55,021 bases of DNA. It comes from an uncultured Erysipelotrichaceae bacterium. Its GTDB lineage: Bacteria; Bacillota_I; Bacilli_A; RFN20; CAG-826. Each line of letters begins with the position of its first letter. Positions within the stretch are counted from its first letter, which is position 1. The position numbers and the translations under genes were made by a program. The DNA lies in the NCBI GenBank assembly GCA_902797855.1, contig CADBUI010000013.1, positions 1-55,021 on the forward strand, given 5' to 3'. Below, in pieces: positions 34,919 to 43,090 of this stretch. A model generated the notes under the pieces. It ran no database searches. It was not told the origin of the DNA and worked only from the letters and a program-made list of their open reading frames with translations.

Positions 34919-34947
34919 AGAATAACATTATGTTATTCGTTTGTAAA
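34919..34947 (-). promoter_or_regulatory. Promoter of the pulA-mal operon
   Basis: On the minus strand, TTTACA (complement of 34942-34947), a 17-base spacer, then TATTCT (complement of 34919-34924), 40 bases before the pulA ATG. The promoter lies across the malQ stop codon. Confidence 0.55.
34920..34938. promoter_or_regulatory. Perfect palindrome in the pulA promoter (candidate operator)
   Basis: GAATAACA-TTA-TGTTATTC, eight-base arms with a three-base centre. It fills the spacer and -10 of the predicted pulA promoter, as expected for a repressor site. As RNA it could also form a weak hairpin at the malQ stop, but no T-run follows. Confidence 0.6.
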
Positions 34948-36345
34948 TTTGACATTCTTCATCCAGGAAAAATCCCTAAATTTGAATGTCCAGTTAGGAT
35001 CACCAACTGTCCCTGGATAATTGATGCGAGCTTTATCATCAAGCATCAATAAATCCTGGAGTTGATATATTGTCATATAAGAAGGTAATGAAGCGATATA
35101 TTCGAATACTTTCTTATATAATCCCCGTTTTGTGTTGAACTTCTTAATAAGAAATTCTTTATTTTCTTTTGGTAGACTTTTTAGCCAACCATATAACGTT
35201 TGATTATCATGTGTTCCTGGATAGACAATTTGTCTATTTGTGGACATAGCATTTATGTCAAAGATAGTGAATTCAACTATGTACATTCCAGGAAGATTAT
35301 ATTTATCTCTAAGTTCTAGGACACTTGGGAATAAATCACCAAGGTCTTCGGCGATTAAATTAATGTTTGGATATTTCTTATATAAAGCATCAAAGAATTC
35401 TTCACGTGGACCTATTTCCCATTTGCCTCTTCTAGCGTTAGTGTCTTCGCTAGGAATGACACAATACGTATCAAATGCTCTAAAGTGATCAAGGCGGAGC
35501 ATATCACATGTACTTGCTAAATATCCAATACGATTAACGAGGAAAGAATAGTTATTTTCTTTCATCTTTTTAAAATCATATATTGGAGTGCCCCAAAGTT
35601 GACCATCATCACTAAAAGCATCAGGTGGGCATCCACTTACTAAAGTAGGATGATAATTCTCGTCCATAATAAATTCATCTTTATGTGTCCAACAATCAAC
35701 TGAATCAATTCCAACATAGAATGGACAATCAGCGATAATCAAAATCCCATTTTTATGAGCGAATTTCCTAAGTTTGTTATATTGCCTAAATGCAATAAAC
35801 TGCATAAATATTTCAAATTCGCATCTTTCTTTATATTCACTTGGAATATCATTATGTTCATCAAAATAGTTTTGCATCCATTTTGGCCAAGTATTCCACA
35901 CGGCATAATTTGTTTCTTTTCTAAAAACAATAAATAAGGCGTATTTTTTTAACCAAGGATTATCTTTTTTAAATTTTTGGTATCCTTTTAATGGTTTTTT
36001 GATGAATTTCTTAAATGCTTTAAAAAGATATTTTTCTTTAAAAAGCCTAACATCTTCATAATTTACTTTATTAGCCTTAGAGTGGTGGAGAGGTACTTTT
36101 TTAAGCAAACCTAAATCCACGAGTTCATCTAAGTTAATATATCTATTTTCAAGCGCTTCAGAACACGTGGACATATATGGAGAGTTTCCTGGTCCAAGTG
36201 GATTAAGTGGAAGTACTTGCCAATATTTATAATTATTCTTTTTTAGCCACTTCATGAATTTAAAAGAGGATGGACCAAAATCACCTATTCCATGTTTACC
36301 TGGAAGAGATGCGATTGGTAATAATATTCCTACGTTATTTTTCAT
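34933..36345 (-). CDS. malQ: 4-alpha-glucanotransferase (amylomaltase), GH77
   Basis: The enzyme moves glucan chains among maltodextrins in the cytoplasm. With 470 residues the length is normal. Motifs include GILLPIASLPGKHGIGDFG near the start, YWQVLPLNPLGPGNSPY, the nucleophile region MLRLDHFRAF, and LIAEDLGDL with the acid/base Glu, then YPGTHDNQTLYGW. I choose the ATG of MKNNVG; the longer frame would need TTG and lies in a hairpin. No clear Shine-Dalgarno sequence is seen. It follows the surface protein gene by 48 bases, with a hairpin between. Confidence 0.94.
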   Translation of the reverse strand: MKNNVGILLPIASLPGKHGIGDFGPSSFKFMKWLKKNNYKYWQVLPLNPLGPGNSPYMSTCSEALENRYINLDELVDLGLLKKVPLHHSKANKVNYEDVRLFKEKYLFKAFKKFIKKPLKGYQKFKKDNPWLKKYALFIVFRKETNYAVWNTWPKWMQNYFDEHNDIPSEYKERCEFEIFMQFIAFRQYNKLRKFAHKNGILIIADCPFYVGIDSVDCWTHKDEFIMDENYHPTLVSGCPPDAFSDDGQLWGTPIYDFKKMKENNYSFLVNRIGYLASTCDMLRLDHFRAFDTYCVIPSEDTNARRGKWEIGPREEFFDALYKKYPNINLIAEDLGDLFPSVLELRDKYNLPGMYIVEFTIFDINAMSTNRQIVYPGTHDNQTLYGWLKSLPKENKEFLIKKFNTKRGLYKKVFEYIASLPSYMTIYQLQDLLMLDDKARINYPGTVGDPNWTFKFRDFSWMKNVKFTNE

Positions 36346-36355
36346 AATAGTGTAA

Positions 36356-36377
36356 AGCGCCCACAATAGTGAGCGCT
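36356..36377 (-). terminator. Hairpin between surface protein gene and malQ (weak terminator or attenuator)
   Basis: On the minus strand, AGCGCTCAC-TATT-GTGGGCGCT with one G-U pair, followed by TTACACTATT. The T-run is short, so some read-through into malQ is likely. Confidence 0.6.
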
Positions 36378-36393
36378 ATTAAAATAATTTTAA

Positions 36394-38496
36394 TTAGTCG
36401 TGCTTACGAACTTTAAGGTAGACAACTGCACCAACAGATGTAATAGCAAGTACGCTAACACCAATAATAAGGATTAATGGTAAGTTGGTTTCATTGAAGA
36501 TTTGTGCAGCACCTGTGTATCTAGCACCAGAGATATTTCTTCCAAGGAAGTCATATCCAGTACTTAATTGTTTTGCGTGTCTATCTAAGACAACATCATA
36601 GAGATCGCTAAATGCAGCCAAGTCTTCATTAGAAGAACCATGTGAATCTTTAAGATGTTGTTGGATAGCTGCTTTTAATTCAGCAACGTCGCCACCTAAA
36701 GCAGCATAATTTGTCTTTTGGGTAGTCCAAGCATTATCAAGTGCAGTGATATCTGTAGTACCATCTTGCTTACAAACACCACCTTTTTGACCTTGGATAG
36801 CTTTTAAGAAGTTTTGAGCATATTCAATAGCTAAAGCTAAATCTTCAGAAACATCACCGAAATAGATTTCATCAGCGCCTGATTTGAGTTTTAGATAAAC
36901 TGCGCTTTGAACAGCTTTAGAAGCAACAATGTGTCCGCCACTTACTGTAAACGAGCCTTCGATTGTAGGAGCTTCGCTGTAATTAGTGATGTCAAATAAC
37001 ACTGCATATCCTGATGATGCTGTAGTATCAATTAAACGAACAACAGCGTTTTGAGCAAAGCTAAGAGATGATGAATAAAATTCTCTATAAGATGGATCAA
37101 GAGGATCTGGATTTTGAGTCATCTTATGATATACGTTATCAACTAATACGTGATATCCACCAACTTCCATGCCACCAACAAATAATGTTTTTGCGTTGAT
37201 ATCAATGTAGATTCTTGCTTGTGAAACGGTTGCGATTACATTTCCACTTGCATCAACGTTATTGTTACCGATAGCTTTTCTATTAAATGTAGTATCAGCA
37301 ACACCATTTTTTAAAACAGTAACGGATTGACCAGAAGTCAAATTAAGTAATGCAGTTTGGTATTCTGTACCAGTATTTAATGTTAGTGGATATGTTGTTG
37401 ATCCAACTTGAATTGTATATGGAAGAGTCCAACTTGGATTTTCAACACTATACCATCCACTTGTCGGGTTATAGTAGACGTCATATGTGCCAGCATTTGT
37501 TAACACAAGGTCATCGCCTACAACCTCAGTTGCAACCTCTGTTGAGGTATGAATTTTTGTTGCATCTGGATGATAGTAGGTTAAAGCGTTTCCTGATGTC
37601 GGGGTTTTAACAAATTGTAATTTTTGTCCTGCTGTTACTGTGACTGATTCAGCCTTGTAAGCTCCATCTCCAGTAGCAACACCTTCGACACCAGTCTTTG
37701 CATTCCAACCATTGAAATCACCAATTACGTAATATTTTTCTGGGGTGAATTGGCCAGCCCATAGTTTATTAGCAATTGTATCGAGGTAAATATATTCATC
37801 GAAATCTTCAGCTGCAACAAGTTGATTGGATGAATTCTTGTATACCTTTGTTAATTGATCATCATCTTTTGCATCGACAACATATGAGGCATCATCTTTC
37901 AAAAATGTTAGATAATCACCCTTTGATAGTGAAATTGAGGATGAAGTTGTGTATTCGGTTGCTGATCCAGAATTTCTAACCATTTGGACAGCTGTTCCAC
38001 CGTTAATTGAATACTTATATGTTGCCGGTTTTTCGATACCAAACGCCCATATACCATTGTTGTATGATGTAATATTTTTATCAAAATAAACGGTGTAGGT
38101 GCCAGCGGCTCTTGTTTCAAAGTTGTTGCCGGTACCTGCCTGGGTATAGGTTGTCCAACCCTTTCCGCTCCAGTCTAAATCGGCCCCATATCCTGCATTT
38201 AGTTCGATGCCACCATCCCAACTATTAACATTTTTTAGTTTGAACTTCACAGTAGACGCATCAGTGAATGTGTATTCGTATCTTGTTCCATCATCACTGA
38301 GTTCTAACTTGTTCCAAGTGTCCCAGTTTTGTCCATTGATAGTACCGATGATGTACCAAGTTGTGCCACATTCTGATCCACTCCAAGCATCAGCTTTGAT
38401 AATGTCTTTTACGTTTGCACTGAGTGCTGCGCCTAAAGCTAAAAACGCCGATAACGACAAAATCAGCCCGCCAGTAAATAATTTTTTATTTTTCAT
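36394..38496 (-). CDS. Membrane-anchored surface protein with carbohydrate-binding-type modules
   Basis: The 700-residue protein has an N-terminal signal (1-35), several beta-rich modules, and a C-terminal helix (about 672-694) with a short basic tail (KVRKHD), so it is held in the membrane by its C-terminus. The modules include WYIIGTINGQNWDTW near 47-61 and YYVIGDFNGWN near 265, the latter in the style of starch-binding CBM26/CBM48-type folds. An all-helical part follows near 570-650. There is no LPXTG and no hydrolase motif. It has its own promoter with an overlapping cre site and lies between amylase and malQ. Binding of starch at the cell surface is inferred. Confidence 0.78.
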   Translation of the reverse strand: MKNKKLFTGGLILSLSAFLALGAALSANVKDIIKADAWSGSECGTTWYIIGTINGQNWDTWNKLELSDDGTRYEYTFTDASTVKFKLKNVNSWDGGIELNAGYGADLDWSGKGWTTYTQAGTGNNFETRAAGTYTVYFDKNITSYNNGIWAFGIEKPATYKYSINGGTAVQMVRNSGSATEYTTSSSISLSKGDYLTFLKDDASYVVDAKDDDQLTKVYKNSSNQLVAAEDFDEYIYLDTIANKLWAGQFTPEKYYVIGDFNGWNAKTGVEGVATGDGAYKAESVTVTAGQKLQFVKTPTSGNALTYYHPDATKIHTSTEVATEVVGDDLVLTNAGTYDVYYNPTSGWYSVENPSWTLPYTIQVGSTTYPLTLNTGTEYQTALLNLTSGQSVTVLKNGVADTTFNRKAIGNNNVDASGNVIATVSQARIYIDINAKTLFVGGMEVGGYHVLVDNVYHKMTQNPDPLDPSYREFYSSSLSFAQNAVVRLIDTTASSGYAVLFDITNYSEAPTIEGSFTVSGGHIVASKAVQSAVYLKLKSGADEIYFGDVSEDLALAIEYAQNFLKAIQGQKGGVCKQDGTTDITALDNAWTTQKTNYAALGGDVAELKAAIQQHLKDSHGSSNEDLAAFSDLYDVVLDRHAKQLSTGYDFLGRNISGARYTGAAQIFNETNLPLILIIGVSVLAITSVGAVVYLKVRKHD

Positions 38497-38525
38497 ATTT
38501 TATCCCCCTAGGGAGCGCTTCACAA

Positions 38526-38539
38526 TGAATGCGCTTACA
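38526..38539 (-). promoter_or_regulatory. cre site (CcpA or related LacI-family) at the surface protein promoter
   Basis: The minus strand reads TGTAAGCGCATTCA, which fits TGNAANCGNWNNCW at every position. It covers about +1 to +14 relative to the predicted start, the position for repression. Confidence 0.7.
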
Positions 38540-38546
38540 TACCTAC

Positions 38547-38575
38547 ATTATACGCGCGTCGTGTCGCTTTGTTAA
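38547..38575 (-). promoter_or_regulatory. Promoter of the surface protein gene
   Basis: On the minus strand, TTAACA (complement of 38570-38575), a 17-base spacer, then TATAAT (complement of 38547-38552), giving a leader of about 45 bases with TAGGGGG before the ATG. Confidence 0.75.
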
Positions 38576-38615
38576 ATATTATTTAATGAAATTAATATAT
38601 AAAAAATAGTTCAAT

Positions 38616-38646
38616 AAAAAAATGGGTTCAAAACAGAACCCATTTT
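38616..38646 (-). terminator. Terminator after the amylase/lipoprotein operon
   Basis: AAAATGGGTTC (38619-38629) pairs perfectly with GAACCCATTTT (38636-38646); the minus strand continues into a T-run. Confidence 0.9.
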
Positions 38647-38660
38647 GTATCGATGTAGTC

Positions 38661-40271
38661 TTATGAAATTTGAGCGAATGTATAAGTGTACCAAGCATGA
38701 GACCAATCGTCAGAATTGTGTGCCCAAGCAGTCCAAGTAATAACGTATTCATGACCTGGTTGTAATGAGGTGACACCGCCTAAATAAACAGTAGAACTCA
38801 TCTCATCATAATTACCTTCGTTATGGTCACCGTTATTAACTGGATGGCGGTATTGATTAGATGTATTTACAAAGTACATATGAAGCTCACTAGTAGAAGT
38901 AGAGGATGTTATTGCTCTACGGTATTGACCCTTTGTAGCTTCCTCTCCACTTGTTAGTGTTGCAATGCCTAAATCAGCTTCAGTAAGTCCAATATGGACT
39001 TCTTTCATATCTCCCCATCCATTTACACCTGCAAAATAGACGACAATTTCATTAGAAATATCTTCAGGAATTGGTGTGCTATTTAAGCCAAAGTAAATCT
39101 TATTATCTTCATATTTTAATTTAATGTATATGTCGACATTGAAGTTTACTTTAACAGTGTAATAATCGCTTCCTTTATCTAGATAAGACATCCATTTTGT
39201 GTCAGTGTCACTTGTTCCTCCAAATGACCATCCATCAAGATTTTCAACCCATCCAGAAGAATATTCGAAGTCATAAATTTTAAACTTCTGTCCAACAGCG
39301 AAATCTTGTCCAGAAATAAGATATTGTTCACGACCTTCAGGGTCTTGTTCAGATTGTTTAACTCCTACAATCTTATCACCATTATCAAAGATGAGACCGA
39401 ATCCAGTTTCTGGGGCTACGTCTCCGCCATCAATTGGTGGATTAGAGTCAGTTCTTTGGAAATAGATAAGATTATCTTCAAACTGCATTTTAAGATATAC
39501 GTCTGCAGTAAAATCAGCTTTTACAACATACGTTGAAGCGGTCTTTTCGACGTATTTTTGCCAGTAGACTGACGCAGCGTGAGTGCCACCAAATGAATAT
39601 GGATCTAAGTCTTCGGTCCAACCTGCTTTATTTTGGAAATCGTATAAGACAAATCTATCACCAGTCTTAAATGGATAGTTAGTAATCTTATACTGAGTCC
39701 TTCCTTGCGCATCTTTTTCTTCTAATAAGGTTGCAGCAACATAACTAGAATCAGTGAAATAGAAACCGAAACCAGATTTTGGCATTCCATCATCTGGTGT
39801 TGGAGTTGGATCGACTCCGCCTCCTGATCCATTTCCGCCTGAGAATTTAGCATATAAAATCATGCCATCAACAGCTGGAACTGAGTTATAGCGTTTAGTC
39901 GCTCCAGTTCCTTCGTAAGACTGCCAATATTCAAATGTTGAACCAGCAGTGGAGCTGATTTCATCAGCTTTTGGTAAATCTGTACCGACATCAGCCTCAT
40001 AGGTTAACGTATTTTCTAGATATAATTTTTCAACTGCTGTACCAGGATTTCCACGATATCTACCATATTCACCTAAAACAAGATAAGTTGTGACTTTACC
40101 TGTTACTGGTGTTGGTGGTACTGGTGGCTCTGGAGTTGGAGTTGGCTCTGGAGATGGTTCTGGTGTAGGTGTTGGATCATTTGGATTAACCATGTCTCGG
40201 CCGTTATACATTACACAGCCTGAAAGGATCATTGCTGCTAGTGGGAGAAATAACATTATTTTCTTATTCAT
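38661..40271 (-). CDS. Lipoprotein with tandem starch-binding-like modules
   Basis: The 536-residue protein has lipobox MILSGC (Cys19), a Pro/Thr/Glu linker of TPEP units (about 30-58), then a Flg_new-like stretch (FEYWQSYEGTG, GMILYAKFSGG). Two close repeats of about 120 residues follow, about 165-285 and 290-405. Each begins GFGF or GFGL, has GxRFVLYDFQNKAGW or GQKFKIYDFEYSSGW and YSFGGT or WSFGGT, and ends in KMQFEDNLIYF or KLKYEDNKIYF. A last beta domain starts IVVYFAGVNGWGD. These look like carbohydrate-binding modules of the CBM26/SusE-like kind, from pattern and context. It is co-transcribed behind the amylase gene (12 bases apart). Confidence 0.78.
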   Translation of the reverse strand: MNKKIMLFLPLAAMILSGCVMYNGRDMVNPNDPTPTPEPSPEPTPTPEPPVPPTPVTGKVTTYLVLGEYGRYRGNPGTAVEKLYLENTLTYEADVGTDLPKADEISSTAGSTFEYWQSYEGTGATKRYNSVPAVDGMILYAKFSGGNGSGGGVDPTPTPDDGMPKSGFGFYFTDSSYVAATLLEEKDAQGRTQYKITNYPFKTGDRFVLYDFQNKAGWTEDLDPYSFGGTHAASVYWQKYVEKTASTYVVKADFTADVYLKMQFEDNLIYFQRTDSNPPIDGGDVAPETGFGLIFDNGDKIVGVKQSEQDPEGREQYLISGQDFAVGQKFKIYDFEYSSGWVENLDGWSFGGTSDTDTKWMSYLDKGSDYYTVKVNFNVDIYIKLKYEDNKIYFGLNSTPIPEDISNEIVVYFAGVNGWGDMKEVHIGLTEADLGIATLTSGEEATKGQYRRAITSSTSTSELHMYFVNTSNQYRHPVNNGDHNEGNYDEMSSTVYLGGVTSLQPGHEYVITWTAWAHNSDDWSHAWYTYTFAQIS

Positions 40272-40283
40272 AAGTTTTTCCTC

Positions 40284-42869
40284 CTAATTATTAAGCCCAA
40301 AGACAGAGATACCAAATTTAGTTGAACCAATATCTCCATCCTTATCAGATGGGCCTCCATTAATAGATTTCTTAAATGTTAGATTTGCACCAGCAATATA
40401 GTCTGGGTTCATAGTGTAGCTACTATTAGAAGTACCAGTGTTAATGTAAATCACTAATTTTGGATTATATGAAGCATCATCAACACGAATAACCATGACA
40501 TGATTACCACTTGTTGGATGATATGTGATTCTTGCATCTTTTGGATACATCTTCTTCACTTCAATTACTTGCTTATAGAAATTAAGCATTGAATTATCCA
40601 TTGAAGCTTGCTCTTCCATATTAGGAAGGAGTTTATTATATTCATCAAGCTCAAAGGTATATTGACCAGATTTATAGTTTGGTCTAAGTGCAGTATTTGA
40701 CCATAGGAATGGTTGACGATACCAAATATCTTCACAGTTCTCGCTTCCGTATTTAGCGATATGTTGATCAGTATTTGATGACATACCAAGTTCATCACCA
40801 TAATAAATCCATGATATACCTCTATTAAGTAAGGTAACTGCAGCATGGATTTTAGCGCGGTTAATTTGATCTCCGCTTCCATCAATCTTCGTTGATGGAG
40901 TAGTGCCATCGACGGTACCAGATGAGAAGTTAACTTGGTTAATTGCTCTCATAACGTCGTGGTTAGAGGTGAATGCACCATCGATGAAGTCAGGTCTATG
41001 ACCTCCAGGGACACTCATAGATTTTCCATCTAGTTCGACATAATTAGATGTTGAATATACATCAAATGATTCACTAGCTTGTTTACTAGCAAATGTAGAT
41101 GCTCCTCCAGAACTAGCATATAAGTATGCTGGAATATGATAGTAGTGGGAGAAGGAGAATTGAGAATCTAAACCTTGGTAGTATGCAGCGGTTTGTTTAC
41201 CCCAACCATCAAAGTTTTCACCAACTAAGAAGCAGTTTGGATAATCTGCTTTTAAGGCGTTAGAGAAATCTTTCCACCAAGTAACATTTTTCGTTAGGTT
41301 AGATGAATAGTCGAAATCTTTTGGAATATATTCACCTTTTTCATCATCATAAGCTCGTTTTGTGCCTGTATCAGTGATGACGATATCGCCTGGATAGTCA
41401 TCATGAGCAGGTTCATAACATTCATCTCTCATAAAGATGTGCTTAACAGCATCAAGTCTAAAGCCATCAAGACCAAAGCTCATCCAATATTTCGCCATAT
41501 CGATGACAAGTTGACGTGTTTTAGCGTTTTGATAGTTAATTTCAGGCATTCCGCTTCCAAATTTACCATAGTAATAGTAATTTGATTCACCATCTCTATA
41601 CCAAGATGGGTTATCGCTTAATGCATCTTGTTCAACGGTAATTGTTTGATAACTACCATTGATATATTTCTCAATTGGGTCATCTTTATACTTCCATGAA
41701 TAGACGTCTCTCCATTCATTCTTAGTTCCATCTTCATTAACACCCCATTGAGAATTAGTGAACCAGACATTGCCTTTAGAGGTATGGTTAAGGACTAAGT
41801 CCATAATAACTTTCATACCTTTCTTATGGGCTTTATAAATAAGTTCACGATAATCTTCAATTGTTCCGAATTTCTTATCAACTGCGTAATAGTCAGAAAT
41901 ATCATAGGCATGATAAGAATCAGATTTTTGAATTGGAGTGAGCCATAGGACTTCCACTCCTAAGTCAGATAAATAATCTAATGAATCAATAACACCTCTA
42001 AGATCACCTAAGCCATCGCCATTAGAATCTCTAAAGCTAGCGACAAAGATTTGATATCCGACTCCTAAATCTTTAAATGAATCACTTGTTCCTGGAACTT
42101 TATATGAATCAGGATAATGTGAATCAGTTGAAGAGGAATATTTTCCAGTTGAATCTTGTTCAATTGGATTAACTCTCGCAGTTGGTATACCACTTCCTGC
42201 GAAATATTTAGTTTGATCTAATGAACCGGTAGTAGCAAAGACGTGCACAGCTTTACCACCAGTTACAGCTCTCCAGTTGCTATCAAGATTAAAATTACTA
42301 ATATAGTTTTCACGGCCACCATCACTTGTCCAGTTGGTGCTTCCATCCATTGAGGATTGTTTAACCATTAAGAATCCAAGTTCTTTAGCACCTTCATAAG
42401 TAGTGGACATTCCACTTTTTCCACCTACTAGACCAGCTTTATATAAATCGACATCAGCGATAACTCCATAATTATCGGAATATACGCCGCTACCTTCATT
42501 TCCTTTACCAACATCTTCAAATGTCATCCATGAGGTAGACATTGGTTTTAGTCTAAGTTTAGTGGAAACTTGAGGATTTCCTGAAAATGCCCATAACGCA
42601 CCCTCTAAATCTTGAGGAGCGTATTGCCATAGCCATAAACAAAAATTCTCATAACCTTTTTTATCTCCACGGTTATAGTGGAAATATAAGTGATTAGGTT
42701 TTGAGAAGGTATTGCACCAGGCATCATATTTATCACCCTCTTCGCTAGATGGGTTGTCACCAGGATCAACAGGAGTTGGTTCAGGAGGATTGTCTTTTCC
42801 ATTATTAGTGACGCATCCACCAAGAAGGAGAGTAGGCAAAAGAGCAAAAATAAATAATTTTTTATTCAT
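40284..42869 (-). CDS. Secreted alpha-amylase lipoprotein, GH13
   Basis: The 861-residue enzyme hydrolyses alpha-1,4-glucan outside the cell. Its lipobox is LLLGGC with Cys19. An N-terminal region (LYFHYNRGDKKGYENFCLWLW) resembles the first domain of the pullulanase here. The GH13 barrel starts GYQIFVASFRDSNGDGLGD. The triad is Asp473 (GFRLDAVKH), Glu551 (VGENFD) and Asp638 (TSNHDV), with VIMDLVLNHTS as region I. Specificity between amylase and neopullulanase/oligo-glucosidase is not settled by sequence. It is first in a two-gene operon, with TAAGGA as ribosome-binding site. Confidence 0.92.
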   Translation of the reverse strand: MNKKLFIFALLPTLLLGGCVTNNGKDNPPEPTPVDPGDNPSSEEGDKYDAWCNTFSKPNHLYFHYNRGDKKGYENFCLWLWQYAPQDLEGALWAFSGNPQVSTKLRLKPMSTSWMTFEDVGKGNEGSGVYSDNYGVIADVDLYKAGLVGGKSGMSTTYEGAKELGFLMVKQSSMDGSTNWTSDGGRENYISNFNLDSNWRAVTGGKAVHVFATTGSLDQTKYFAGSGIPTARVNPIEQDSTGKYSSSTDSHYPDSYKVPGTSDSFKDLGVGYQIFVASFRDSNGDGLGDLRGVIDSLDYLSDLGVEVLWLTPIQKSDSYHAYDISDYYAVDKKFGTIEDYRELIYKAHKKGMKVIMDLVLNHTSKGNVWFTNSQWGVNEDGTKNEWRDVYSWKYKDDPIEKYINGSYQTITVEQDALSDNPSWYRDGESNYYYYGKFGSGMPEINYQNAKTRQLVIDMAKYWMSFGLDGFRLDAVKHIFMRDECYEPAHDDYPGDIVITDTGTKRAYDDEKGEYIPKDFDYSSNLTKNVTWWKDFSNALKADYPNCFLVGENFDGWGKQTAAYYQGLDSQFSFSHYYHIPAYLYASSGGASTFASKQASESFDVYSTSNYVELDGKSMSVPGGHRPDFIDGAFTSNHDVMRAINQVNFSSGTVDGTTPSTKIDGSGDQINRAKIHAAVTLLNRGISWIYYGDELGMSSNTDQHIAKYGSENCEDIWYRQPFLWSNTALRPNYKSGQYTFELDEYNKLLPNMEEQASMDNSMLNFYKQVIEVKKMYPKDARITYHPTSGNHVMVIRVDDASYNPKLVIYINTGTSNSSYTMNPDYIAGANLTFKKSINGGPSDKDGDIGSTKFGISVFGLNN

Positions 42870-42895
42870 GATAAGTGCCCGTCCTTACAATTTAA

Positions 42896-42924
42896 ATAGT
42901 AATGACATAAATGAACATAGTCAA
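42896..42924 (-). promoter_or_regulatory. Promoter of the amylase operon
   Basis: On the minus strand, TTGACT (complement of 42919-42924), a 17-base spacer, then TACTAT (complement of 42896-42901), about 30 bases before the ATG. Confidence 0.7.
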
Positions 42925-42934
42925 GTAAACTTGA
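42921..42934. promoter_or_regulatory. Palindrome over the amylase -35 (candidate operator)
   Basis: TCAAGT-AA-ACTTGA, a perfect inverted repeat that overlaps the -35 at 42919-42924. Confidence 0.5.
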
Positions 42935-42954
42935 AACCCCTTACATTTATTCTT

Positions 42955-42969
42955 TCTCAATCCTTGAGA
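42955..42969. promoter_or_regulatory. Second inverted repeat upstream of the amylase promoter
   Basis: TCTCAA-TCC-TTGAGA, perfect six-base arms, 34 bases from the centre of the first palindrome and sharing its TCAA/TTGA half-site core. Confidence 0.45.
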
Positions 42970-43009
42970 GGTAAATTTTTAAAATCTATGCATCTTATCG
43001 CTATTTTTT

Positions 43010-43023
43010 TGTAAACGCTTTCT
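43010..43023 (+). promoter_or_regulatory. cre site (CcpA or related LacI-family) in the amylase/43091 divergent region
   Basis: TGTAAACGCTTTCT fits TGNAANCGNWNNCW at every position. It lies 13 bases before the -35 of the 43091 gene and about 85 bases upstream of the amylase -35. Confidence 0.65.
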
Positions 43024-43035
43024 TAATGAAAGAGG

Positions 43036-43064
43036 TTGAATAAGCTAGTGAATAGAACTACACT
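43036..43064 (+). promoter_or_regulatory. Promoter of the exported protein gene at 43091
   Basis: TTGAAT (43036-43041), a 17-base spacer, TACACT (43059-43064), then AAGGAGGGAT before the ATG. Confidence 0.6.
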
Positions 43065-43090
43065 AATTCTCCTTTAAGGAGGGATAATAG

